Of a stretch of DNA of 60,128 bases, positions 26,873 to 34,612 are shown one piece after another. The stretch covers positions 1 through 60,128 of the forward strand of contig NZ_FMCW01000038.1 of NCBI RefSeq assembly GCF_900091595.1, read 5' to 3'. The position numbers were made by a program, and so were the translations under genes. The notes under the pieces are model-generated. The model did not search any database, was not told the DNA's origin, and saw only the letters and a list, made by a program, of their open reading frames with translations. The first letter of the stretch is position 1. The number at the start of each line of letters is the position of its first letter. Origin of the DNA: Micromonospora haikouensis (lineage in GTDB: Bacteria; Actinomycetota; Actinomycetes; Mycobacteriales; Micromonosporaceae).

Positions 26873-27580
26873 ATGTTCGACGTGTGTGTGGTGGTGGCCG
26901 AGCCGTTGGCCCGGCGCGGGGTGCGCCAGCTCATCGACGGCAACGACCGGGTGCGGAGCCTGTGCACCGTCGACGCGGTGGGCGAGGTGGCGGCCGGGAC
27001 GGTGGCGGTCGTGGTCCTGGTCGACCCGCCACCGCAGGTGCTCCGCTGGTCGTGCGCCCGGCATCCGACGCTGGTGATGGTGCCGGAGTCCGCGGAGGGC
27101 GCGACGCTGGACGCCATCCGGGCCGGCGCCCGCTCGGTGGTGACCACCGCGACCGAGCGGGTCCACCTGTGGACGGCCCTCGACGTGGTCGCGGCCGGCG
27201 GGTTCTACCTGTGCCCGACGCTGTCGGCGCGGCTCCGGGCCTGCGCGACCGGCCCGGAGGCGGGGCGGCCGGCGGCCGGCGGAGGTCGGGCCCCGGCCTG
27301 CGCGCCGGGGCCCGGCCCCGGCCGCGACCGGGCGCGCTTCCGGCCGCCCGGCCGCCCCGCGCTCGCCCCCCGGGAGGCGGCGACGCTGACGCTGATCGCC
27401 CAGGGGCTGACGCACGCCCAGGCCGCGCGCCGGCTGGGCATCTCCGAGGCGACGGTGAACACCTACCTCACCCGGATCAGGTCCAAGCTGGACGTCGGGA
27501 ACAAGGCGGAGCTGACCCGCGAGGCGATCACCCTCGGCCTGGTGCGGCGGCGGTCGGGGGGCACCGACCCGGTCACCTGA
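26873..27580 (+). CDS. LuxR-type regulator, second of the paralogous pair
   Basis: 235 residues. It has a receiver-like N-terminus (FDVCVVVAEPLARRGVRQLI), a Pro/Gly/Arg linker (about 130-160) and a C-terminal LuxR helix-turn-helix (LAPREAATLTLIAQGLTHAQ, SEATVNTYLTRIRSKLDVGN). The receiver is better preserved than in the upstream paralogue but the usual conserved Asp-Lys set is not evident. ATG with GAGGGGTGGGG upstream, 74 bases after the previous gene. Its end overlaps the converging XRE/NB-ARC gene by 8 bases. Confidence 0.87.
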   Translation: MFDVCVVVAEPLARRGVRQLIDGNDRVRSLCTVDAVGEVAAGTVAVVVLVDPPPQVLRWSCARHPTLVMVPESAEGATLDAIRAGARSVVTTATERVHLWTALDVVAAGGFYLCPTLSARLRACATGPEAGRPAAGGGRAPACAPGPGPGRDRARFRPPGRPALAPREAATLTLIAQGLTHAQAARRLGISEATVNTYLTRIRSKLDVGNKAELTREAITLGLVRRRSGGTDPVT

Positions 27581-28910
27581 GGGAGCCGGGCCCGCCGGCC
27601 CCCGGGCTGGCTGCTGGTCGTGTCGCCGCGCCCCGACCCCGCAGGTGGGCGGCCAGCCGCCCCCGGGCCGCCTCCCGGTCCCCGGCCACCTCGTCACCGG
27701 CGAACCGCTCGGCGGCGAACAGCGCCAGCAGCGTGTGCAGGACGTACCGGCCGGTCGCCGCGCCGGTGCCGAGCAGTCCCGCGTCGACCAGCCTGTCGAG
27801 CCGGTCCTCGGCGACCGGCACCGGCTCGCCGGACAGCGCCGCGACCACCGGCGCGGTGTACTCCGGCAGCGGGGCCGCGCCCAGCAGCCGGAACGTGCGC
27901 CGGACGGACGGGTCGAGTAGCCGGTACGACCGTTCGAACGCCCCCCGCACCTGGATGTCGCCGGCCCGCAGCAGGTCGAGCCGGCGCTGCTCGTCGCGGA
28001 GCCGCTCGACGAAGCACCGCGCGCTCCACTCGGGCCGGACCGCGAGTCGGTTCGCGGCCGCCCGGACGGCGAGCGGCAGCCCGCCGCAGAGCCGGCCCAG
28101 CTCCGCCGCCGCCGGGTCGTCGGCGGCGATCCGCCCGCCACCCACCGACGCGGCGAGCAGGGTGCGCGTCTCGGCGTCGGACAGCACGCCCAGCGGCATC
28201 CGGTCCGCCCCGACCAGCCCGGCCAGGGCGTTGCGGCTGGACACCAGCACCAGCCAGCCCGGCCCGCCCGGCAGCAGGGGCCGCACCTGCGCCTCGTCGC
28301 GCGCGTCGTCCAGCACCAGCAGCCCGCGACGGTCGGCCGCGAGGGTGCGCCACAGGGTCAGCCGGGCGTCCGTGGCGGGCGGTGGGGCCGTCACGCCGAG
28401 GGCGGTCAGCAGTTGGTCGAGGGCCTGCGCCGGGGTCGTCGGCTCGTCGTCCAGGCCCCGCAGGTCCACGTGCAGGGGGCCGCCCGGGAAGCGGCGCGCC
28501 AGCTCGTGTGCGGCGTGCACCACCAGGCTGGACTTGCCGACCCCGGGCGCGCCGCTGACGACCACGACCCGGCTGACGCCGGACCGTCCGGCCGCCTCGG
28601 CCGCGCCGGCCAGCCGGCGCAGTTCCCCGGCCCGGCCGGCGAAGTCGGCCAGGTCACCGGGGAGGGAGCCCGCCCCGTCGTCCCACCCGCCCCCACGGGC
28701 CGCGGTGAGCAACCGGGACCGGTCCGGCTCGGAGAGGCTGAGGCGGTCGGCCAGTTCCTGCACGGTGCGGCGCTGCGGCCGGGCCACGCGGCCGAGCTCC
28801 AGGTTCCGCACCGTACGCACGGCGACGCCCGCGAGGTCGGCCAGCTCCTCCTGGGTCAGGCCGGCGTCCGTGCGGTGTCGCCGCAGCAGGGCCCCCAGCC
28901 GGCCGTTCAT
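27573..28910 (-). CDS. XRE helix-turn-helix / NB-ARC regulator (AfsR-like, no BTAD or TPR)
   Basis: 445 residues. The N-terminal XRE-type helix-turn-helix (about 1-65) contains RTDAGLTQEELADLAGVAVR. A STAND/NB-ARC ATPase follows: P-loop SGAPGVGKSSLV near 120, Walker B GLLVLDDARDE near 195, GLPL near 275 and a winged-helix lobe. The usual C-terminal sensor repeats (TPR or WD40) are missing; the protein stops about 60 residues after the winged helix. It may need a partner for ligand sensing. The upstream region carries the inverted repeat at 28937-28960. Confidence 0.85.
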   Translation of the reverse strand: MNGRLGALLRRHRTDAGLTQEELADLAGVAVRTVRNLELGRVARPQRRTVQELADRLSLSEPDRSRLLTAARGGGWDDGAGSLPGDLADFAGRAGELRRLAGAAEAAGRSGVSRVVVVSGAPGVGKSSLVVHAAHELARRFPGGPLHVDLRGLDDEPTTPAQALDQLLTALGVTAPPPATDARLTLWRTLAADRRGLLVLDDARDEAQVRPLLPGGPGWLVLVSSRNALAGLVGADRMPLGVLSDAETRTLLAASVGGGRIAADDPAAAELGRLCGGLPLAVRAAANRLAVRPEWSARCFVERLRDEQRRLDLLRAGDIQVRGAFERSYRLLDPSVRRTFRLLGAAPLPEYTAPVVAALSGEPVPVAEDRLDRLVDAGLLGTGAATGRYVLHTLLALFAAERFAGDEVAGDREAARGRLAAHLRGRGAATRPAASPGAGGPGSLR

Positions 28911-28936
28911 CCCGACGCCACCGAGACGCCGACCCC

Positions 28937-28960
28937 ATCCGTGAACGTCACCCCACGGAT
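28937..28960. promoter_or_regulatory. Inverted repeat upstream of the NB-ARC regulator
   Basis: ATCCGTG (28937-28943) and CACGGAT (28954-28960) are exact 7-base inverted repeats with a 10-base spacer. They lie 27 bases upstream of the NB-ARC regulator start. Two recognition halves one helical turn or so apart fit a dimeric repressor; autoregulation is a reasonable guess. Confidence 0.45.
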
Positions 28961-29010
28961 AGTTACAGAAACCGAGGGCCGGTGCCCAACCCCGGTCCCG
29001 CCCGACGGGG

Positions 29011-29985
29011 TCACGGGGCGTCGACGGTCCTGCGGCGCTCGGCCCGGAAACGCGACGGGGTCACCGCGTAGTGGGTGAGGAACGCCTGGCGCAGCGACTC
29101 GGTGGAGCCGAAGCCGCACCGTTGGGCCACCGCCGCGAGCGGCAGCGCGGTCGACGTCAGCAGGTGCGCGGCGGCCTCGGTGCGCGCCCGCCGCACGTAC
29201 TGGGCGGGGGTCGACCCGGCGTGGGCGTGGAAGAGCCGGGAGAGCTGCCGCTCGCTGACCCCGGCGAGCCGGGCCAGGGCGGCGGTGCCGAGGTCGTCGG
29301 CCAGGTGGGTGGCGATGTGGCTGCGGGCCCGGCGCACCACGAGGTCGTCGGTCGAGCAGCGGGCCAGGAACATGCTCAGTTGCGCCTGGGCGCCGGGGCG
29401 TTGCAGGTAGGTGACCACGCCCAGCGCGACACCCCGCGCCAGGGCCATGCCGTGGTCCTCCTCGACGAAGGCGAGGGTGAGGTCGAGGGCGCTGGTGACG
29501 CCGCCGGAGGTGGCGACGTTGCCGTCGCGGATGTAGATCGGCTCCGGGTCGACGGTGACGTCGGGATAGCTGCGGGCGAGCTGGTCGGCGTACATCCAGT
29601 GGCTGGTGGCCCGGCGGTTGGCGAGCAGGCCGGCCTCGGCGAGCACGGTCGCCCCGGTGCACACCGACGCGACCCGGCGGGCCAGCGCCGCCAGCCGGCG
29701 CACGTGGCCGGTCACCAGCGGGTTGGCGGCGGCCCGCGTGTGGCCCAGGCCGCCGGAGACGACCAGCGTGTCGACGGGGCCCGTGCACCGCTCCAGCGTC
29801 TCCTGGGCGCAGAGTCGCAGGCCGGAGTCGCAGGTGATGGGCTGCCCGCCGGGCGTGGCCAGCACGATCCGGTACGGCGGGTCCGCGCCGATGCGGTTGG
29901 CGATGTCCAGGCTGGAGCTGACGCAGGCGATGTCGATCAGCTCCGCGCCCTCGTAGCCGACGATCAGGACCGTTCTCTCCCCCAT
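29011..29985 (-). CDS. GlxA-family AraC-type transcriptional regulator
   Basis: 324 residues. The N-terminal DJ-1/PfpI-like domain (about 1-185) has the elbow ASVCTGATVLAEAGLLANRR, in which a cysteine occupies the nucleophile position. The C-terminal AraC double helix-turn-helix (about 215-315) contains LARLAGVSERQLSRLFHAHA and AVAQRCGFGSTESLRQAFLT. Members of this family regulate catabolic or stress genes; the target here is unknown. The ATG at 29985 is the first start in frame with homology. It diverges from the thioesterase gene at 30040, so it may control that gene. Confidence 0.92.
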   Translation of the reverse strand: MGERTVLIVGYEGAELIDIACVSSSLDIANRIGADPPYRIVLATPGGQPITCDSGLRLCAQETLERCTGPVDTLVVSGGLGHTRAAANPLVTGHVRRLAALARRVASVCTGATVLAEAGLLANRRATSHWMYADQLARSYPDVTVDPEPIYIRDGNVATSGGVTSALDLTLAFVEEDHGMALARGVALGVVTYLQRPGAQAQLSMFLARCSTDDLVVRRARSHIATHLADDLGTAALARLAGVSERQLSRLFHAHAGSTPAQYVRRARTEAAAHLLTSTALPLAAVAQRCGFGSTESLRQAFLTHYAVTPSRFRAERRRTVDAP

Positions 29986-30039
29986 CGCCCCACCGTACGA
30001 GACGACCGGAAAAGATCGATCGCGACTTATAGTGTGGCC

Positions 30040-30522
30040 ATGGCGTGGCAACCGGTGATGGCGATCGACGAGGCGCGGGCGTGGCTCGCCGAGATCCTGT
30101 CCGGCACCGACCGGCTCCGGGTGGAGGCGATCGACGGCGGCCGGGTGGTCTGCGCCGCCGGCCCCGACGGGCTCGAACGCCGCATCGACGGGGCGCTGTC
30201 CGGGCCGGCCATGTTCTGGGCGATCGACCTGGCCGGCTTCGTCGCGGTGAACGTGCTGGTCGGGCCGGCGCCCGCGATGGCGCTGGCCAACAGCAGCATC
30301 AGCTTCCTGGAGCCGGCCGAGCCCGGCGTGCTGCGGGTCGCCGCCGAGGTGGTCAACATCGCCAGCCGCTCGGCGGTCGTGGACGCGCGGGCCACGGACC
30401 ACCGTGGCCGCCTGGTCGCCATGGCCACGCTGCACTTCGCGCTGCCGTCGCGGGCCGCCCGCGCGGCCACGCTCGCCGCCCAGGCCGGGGCGGAGAGGGC
30501 TCAGGCCGGGGCGGAGAGGTAG
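30040..30522 (+). CDS. PaaI-type hotdog-fold thioesterase
   Basis: 160 residues with hotdog features: DGALSGPAMFWAIDLAGFVA (central helix region) and the C-terminal strand pair ALANSSISFLEPAEPGVLRV and LVAMATLHFALP. Enzymes of this family cleave acyl-CoA thioesters in the cytoplasm. It converges on the KS gene at the end of the biosynthetic operon and overlaps its 3' end by 22 bases. It could edit or release acyl intermediates of that pathway, but separate orientation makes this unproven. ATG at 30040; a GTG two codons upstream is possible. Confidence 0.85.
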   Translation: MAWQPVMAIDEARAWLAEILSGTDRLRVEAIDGGRVVCAAGPDGLERRIDGALSGPAMFWAIDLAGFVAVNVLVGPAPAMALANSSISFLEPAEPGVLRVAAEVVNIASRSAVVDARATDHRGRLVAMATLHFALPSRAARAATLAAQAGAERAQAGAER

Positions 30523-32114
30523 GTGCCGCGCTGCCACGGGTAGCCGGGCAGCGAGACGACCGCCCGGCCGGGCGGGGCCGGCACCGGCTCGTCCGCGCCG
30601 AGCGCCCGCACGGCCGGGTGCGCCTCGCCTGCGGCCAGGGCCGCCAGCGCCGCCGCCGCGCCGGCCGGCTCGGCCGCCTCGACCCACACCGCGTGCTTGA
30701 GCCGGGTGCGGCCGCCGGTGGCGGTCGACACGAACGCCGGGTAGTCCGCGTCGGGCACGGCGGCCAGGTGCGCCGCGTACCGGCCGGCCAGCTCGGCGAG
30801 CGCGCCCGGGGCGGCGGCCGACACGGGGAAGCCGCGCGGGGCGGGCACCGCTGCGGCCGGCTCGGGCGGCGGTGCCGGGGACAGCACCGCGAAGGCGTTG
30901 GTGCCGCTCATCCCGTACGAGCTCGTCGACGCGCACGGGCCCAGCCGGTCGTCCCAGGGCACCGCCGCCGCCGCGATCTCGATGCCGGTGCCCGCGAGGT
31001 CGACGCGCGGGTTGAGCGCCCGGTAGTTGGCCTGCGGGGCGATCGTGCGGTGGTGCAGGCACAGCACGGCCTTCACCAGCCCGAGCACCCCGGCGGCCGA
31101 CTCGGTGTGGCCGACGTTGCCCTTCACCGAGCCCACGTACAGCGGGCGGCCGTCGCGGCGGCCGAGCGCGGCCACGACCGCCTCCAGCTCGGACGGGTCG
31201 CCCAGCGGGGTGCCGGTGCCGTGCGCCTCGTGGTAGCCGACGTCCCGCGCGGACACGCCGGCCGCCGCGAGGACGGTGTCGATGAGCCCCGCCTGGGCCG
31301 ACACGTTCGGCGTCGTGAACGTCGCCGTACGCCCGTCGTGGTTGATGCCGGTGCCGCCGATCACCGCGAGGACGCGGTCGTGGTCCCGGCGGGCGTCGGC
31401 GAGCCGCTTGAGCACCAGCAGGCCGCAGCCCTCGCCCCGGACGAACCCGTTCGCATCGGCGTCGAACGGGCGGGAGCGGCCCTGCGGCGACAGCGCGCCG
31501 GTCTGCGCCACCGCCCGGGTGGTGCCCGGGGCGAGGACCAGGTTGACGCCGCCCGCGAGGGCGACGTCGCAGTCGCCGGCGGCCAGCGCCCGGCACGCGG
31601 TGTGCACGGACACCAGCGACGACGAGCAGGCCGTGTCCAGCGCGAACACCGGACCCCCCAACCCGAGGGTGTACGCGACCCGGCCGGCGGCGAACGCGTG
31701 GCCGTTGCCGATGGTCCAGTACGAGTTGGGGTCGCCGGAGAGCCACTGCCAGTAGTCCCGGCCGGTGATGCCGACGAACACGCCGGTGGACGCGGCGACG
31801 GCGGCGACGGGGATCGCCGCGTGCTCGAACGCCTCCCAGGCGACCTCCAGCAGCAGCCGGTGCTGCGGGTCGAGCACCCGGGCCTCCTTCGGCGCGATGC
31901 CGAAGAACTTCGGGTCGAAGTCGAACGCCGCGTCGAGGTATCCGCCCCGGGTGACCATGCCGTCCCACGCCGCGCCGAACGCGTCGCGCCGGTCGGCCGG
32001 CAGGTCGCCGGTGAGGTCGCGGGCGTGCAGGATGGCCGACCAGTACGCGTCGAGGTCGGCGATGCCGCCCGGCGCGCGGACGGCCATCCCGACCACCGCG
32101 ATGGGTGCGCCCAC
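30501..32114 (-). CDS. AT-less type I-like ketosynthase
   Basis: 537 residues. A complete type I PKS ketosynthase (about 1-430) has the catalytic triad: DTACSSS cysteine, HGTGTPLGDP histidine and VGHTESAAG histidine. Instead of an acyltransferase, a short linker (430-515) leads straight to VVSLPGYPWQRGTYL, the segment that normally follows an AT. The AT thus seems deleted, so extender loading must come in trans. No ACP or reductive domain is present. It is the last gene of the operon; its GTG shares one base with the aminotransferase stop (TAGTG). It probably performs a condensation on one of the cluster's ACPs. Confidence 0.9.
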   Translation of the reverse strand: MGAPIAVVGMAVRAPGGIADLDAYWSAILHARDLTGDLPADRRDAFGAAWDGMVTRGGYLDAAFDFDPKFFGIAPKEARVLDPQHRLLLEVAWEAFEHAAIPVAAVAASTGVFVGITGRDYWQWLSGDPNSYWTIGNGHAFAAGRVAYTLGLGGPVFALDTACSSSLVSVHTACRALAAGDCDVALAGGVNLVLAPGTTRAVAQTGALSPQGRSRPFDADANGFVRGEGCGLLVLKRLADARRDHDRVLAVIGGTGINHDGRTATFTTPNVSAQAGLIDTVLAAAGVSARDVGYHEAHGTGTPLGDPSELEAVVAALGRRDGRPLYVGSVKGNVGHTESAAGVLGLVKAVLCLHHRTIAPQANYRALNPRVDLAGTGIEIAAAAVPWDDRLGPCASTSSYGMSGTNAFAVLSPAPPPEPAAAVPAPRGFPVSAAAPGALAELAGRYAAHLAAVPDADYPAFVSTATGGRTRLKHAVWVEAAEPAGAAAALAALAAGEAHPAVRALGADEPVPAPPGRAVVSLPGYPWQRGTYLSAPA

Positions 32115-33199
32115 TACAGGACCCGGTGCATCCAGCCGTGGGTGTCCTCGGCCCGGCCGTACTGGATGTCCAGCAGGTGGGTGCGGAACTGGCGGGTGTA
32201 CTTGCCGGGGGTGCCGTCGCCGACCGGGGCGGAGAACTCCTCGCTCTTGAACCCGATGATCGGGGTGATCACGGCGGCGGTGCCGGCCGCGAACGCCTCC
32301 GTGACCGTGCCGTCGGCGAGCCCGTCGCGGATCTCGTCCATGCCGATCGACCGCTGCACCGGGTCGAGGCCGTGCTCGGCGGCGAGCGCCAGCACGCTGT
32401 CGCGGGTCACCCCGTCGAGGATGGTGCCGAGGCTCGGGGTGACGAGCTGCTGGTCGCGGGTCACGAAGAAGACGTTCATGGTGCCGGACTCGTCGATGTC
32501 GCGCCGCTGCTCGCCGCCCAGGTAGAGCACCTGCTCGCAGCCGTGCCCCAGCGCCTCGCGCTGCGGGGCGAGGCTCGCGGCGTAGTTGCCGCCGCACTTG
32601 GCCGCGCCGGTGCCGCCGATCGACGCCCGGCTGTACTTCGTGGAGATCCACAGGGTCACGCCGGTGACCCCGTTCGGGAAGTACGACCCGGCCGGGCAGG
32701 CGATCACGCAGTAGGTGACCTGCTGCGCCGGCCGCACGCCGAGGAACGCCTCCGCGGCGAACATGAACGGGCGCAGGTAGAGGCTCTGCTCCCCGCCGTA
32801 CGGCGGCACCCACGCCTCGTCGGCGCGGACCAGCGCGGCGACGGACTCGACGAAGGTCTCCTCGTCCAGCTCGGGCAGGACCAGCCGGTCGGCGGACGCG
32901 GCGAACCGGCGCGCGTTGAGGCCGGGCCGGAACAGCCAGATGCTGCCGTCGGCGCGGCGGAACGCCTTGAGCCCTTCGAGGATCTCCTGGGCGTAGTGCA
33001 GGACGGCCGCCCCGGGGTGCAGGGTGAACGGGGCCAGCGCGGTGACCTGGTGGTCGTGCCAGCCCGCGTCCGGCGTCCACGTCACGGTGACCATGTGGTC
33101 GGTGAAGTGCCGGCCGAACCCGGGATCGGCGAGGATCTCCTCCCGCTGCTGCTGGGGAGTCGGGTGGTCGGTTCGCCTCAACCGGAACTCGGCGGTCAT
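32114..33199 (-). CDS. Branched-chain aminotransferase (IlvE-like, fold type IV)
   Basis: 361 residues. PLP-binding lysine is in GGTGAAKCGGNYAASL, and the family motifs YAQEILEGLKAFRR and GTVTEAFAAGTAAVI are present. It moves an amino group between glutamate and branched-chain 2-oxo acids. Located inside the biosynthetic operon and coupled to the KAS II gene by ATGA overlap, it may supply a branched or non-proteinogenic amino acid to the condensation-domain protein, or aminate a cyclohexyl keto acid. It could instead be a general housekeeping-type enzyme recruited here. Confidence 0.92.
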   Translation of the reverse strand: MTAEFRLRRTDHPTPQQQREEILADPGFGRHFTDHMVTVTWTPDAGWHDHQVTALAPFTLHPGAAVLHYAQEILEGLKAFRRADGSIWLFRPGLNARRFAASADRLVLPELDEETFVESVAALVRADEAWVPPYGGEQSLYLRPFMFAAEAFLGVRPAQQVTYCVIACPAGSYFPNGVTGVTLWISTKYSRASIGGTGAAKCGGNYAASLAPQREALGHGCEQVLYLGGEQRRDIDESGTMNVFFVTRDQQLVTPSLGTILDGVTRDSVLALAAEHGLDPVQRSIGMDEIRDGLADGTVTEAFAAGTAAVITPIIGFKSEEFSAPVGDGTPGKYTRQFRTHLLDIQYGRAEDTHGWMHRVL

Positions 33200-34455
33200 C
33201 TGGGCTCTCCTCGGGACGGTGGCTCGGTGAAGACGGCGACGCAGTTCTGCCCGCCGAAGCCGAAGGCGTTGGTGAGCGCGGCCCGCACCGGCATCTCCCT
33301 GGCCTGGTGCGGCACGTAGTCCAGGTCGCACTCCGGGTCCGGCTCGTGCAGGTTGATCGTGGGCGGCACGACCTGCTCGCGGATCGCCATGGCGCACACC
33401 ATCGCGCCGAGCGCCCCGGCCGCGCCGATCAGGTGGCCGAGCATCGACTTGGGCGCGCTGACCGCCACCCGGTCGGCGGCGTCGCCGAGCGCGGCGCGGA
33501 TCGCGACGGTCTCCGTGCGGTCGTTGGCCTTCGTCGAGGTGCCGTGGGCGCAGATGTAGTCGACGTCGTCGGGGCGCAGCCCGGAGCGGGCCACGGCCTG
33601 CCGGATCGCGGCGGCGGCGTGCACGCCGCCCGGGGCGGGGGCGCTCACGTGGAACGCGTCGCTGGTCAGCGCGCCACCGGCGAGGGTGGCGTAGGGGGTG
33701 GCCCCCCGGCGGCGGGCGTGCTCGGCCGACTCCAGGACCAGCACCACCGCGCCCTCGCCGAAGACGAAGCCGTCGCGGTCGGCGGAGAACGGCCGGCTGG
33801 CGCCCGCCGGGTCGGCGTTGCGCTCGGACATCGCGCCCATGCTCACCAGGCCGGCGAACATGGCCGGGGTGATCGCCGCGTCGGTGCCGCCGCAGACGAC
33901 CACGTCCGCCTCGCCGCTGAGGATCAGGCGGCGGGCGTCGAGCAGCGCGTACGCGCCGCTGGCGCAGGCCAGGGCGCTGGCGTTGACCGGCCCGTGCGCG
34001 CCCAGGTCGATGGCGATCTCGCAGGCCGGCATGTTGGTCAGGGAGGACGGCACGAACTGGGCGCTGGGCGCGGACGGCACGGGCGCGAGGAGCCCCCGGG
34101 TGGCCGCCTCGACGGTGTCGAAGCCGGCGACGGCCGCGTTGACCACCACGCCCACCCGGTCGGCGTGGTCGGGGTCGACGGTCAGGCGCGCGTCGGCGAC
34201 CGCCTCCCGCGCGGCGACGACCGCGAACTGGCTGAACCGCGCCATCCGGCGGGCCCGCTTCGGGGTGAAGTGCGCCGCCGGGTCGAAGCCCCGCACCTCG
34301 GCGGCGATGCGGGTGGGCAGGTCGGCGGCGTCGAACGCGGTGATCGCGCCGACGCCGGACTTGCCGGCCAGCAGGCCGTGCCAGGTGCTCTCCCGGTCGA
34401 GGCCGAGCGGCGTGACGGCGCCGATGCCGGTGATGACGACGTCGCCCCCTACCAT
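33196..34455 (-). CDS. Beta-ketoacyl-ACP synthase II (FabF-like)
   Basis: 419 residues. Start VVITGIGAVTPLGLDRESTW; active-site cysteine in ALACASGAYALLD, histidines in AHGTSTKANDRTE and MLGHLIGAAGALG. It extends ACP-bound acyl chains with malonyl-ACP. In this operon it could extend the cyclohexanecarboxyl starter or act as a resistant target copy. The start at 34455 is chosen at family homology; ATGs at 34482 and 34494 are in frame. About 157 bases separate it from the condensation-domain gene upstream, the widest gap in the operon, so an internal promoter is possible. Confidence 0.93.
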   Translation of the reverse strand: MVGGDVVITGIGAVTPLGLDRESTWHGLLAGKSGVGAITAFDAADLPTRIAAEVRGFDPAAHFTPKRARRMARFSQFAVVAAREAVADARLTVDPDHADRVGVVVNAAVAGFDTVEAATRGLLAPVPSAPSAQFVPSSLTNMPACEIAIDLGAHGPVNASALACASGAYALLDARRLILSGEADVVVCGGTDAAITPAMFAGLVSMGAMSERNADPAGASRPFSADRDGFVFGEGAVVLVLESAEHARRRGATPYATLAGGALTSDAFHVSAPAPGGVHAAAAIRQAVARSGLRPDDVDYICAHGTSTKANDRTETVAIRAALGDAADRVAVSAPKSMLGHLIGAAGALGAMVCAMAIREQVVPPTINLHEPDPECDLDYVPHQAREMPVRAALTNAFGFGGQNCVAVFTEPPSRGEPR

Positions 34456-34612
34456 CCCGCCACGGCCCCACTTCTCAGGCATCGAACGACCCACCGCAGA
34501 CTATCAATCGCCGTGACCGCGCGGCAGGCGTCCGTGCGGCGGTCGCCGCTCCCGCCGACCGCTCCGCCGCGCATGCCGGCCGCCGCGCTGGTCGTCCCGG
34601 AGAGCCCGCCGG

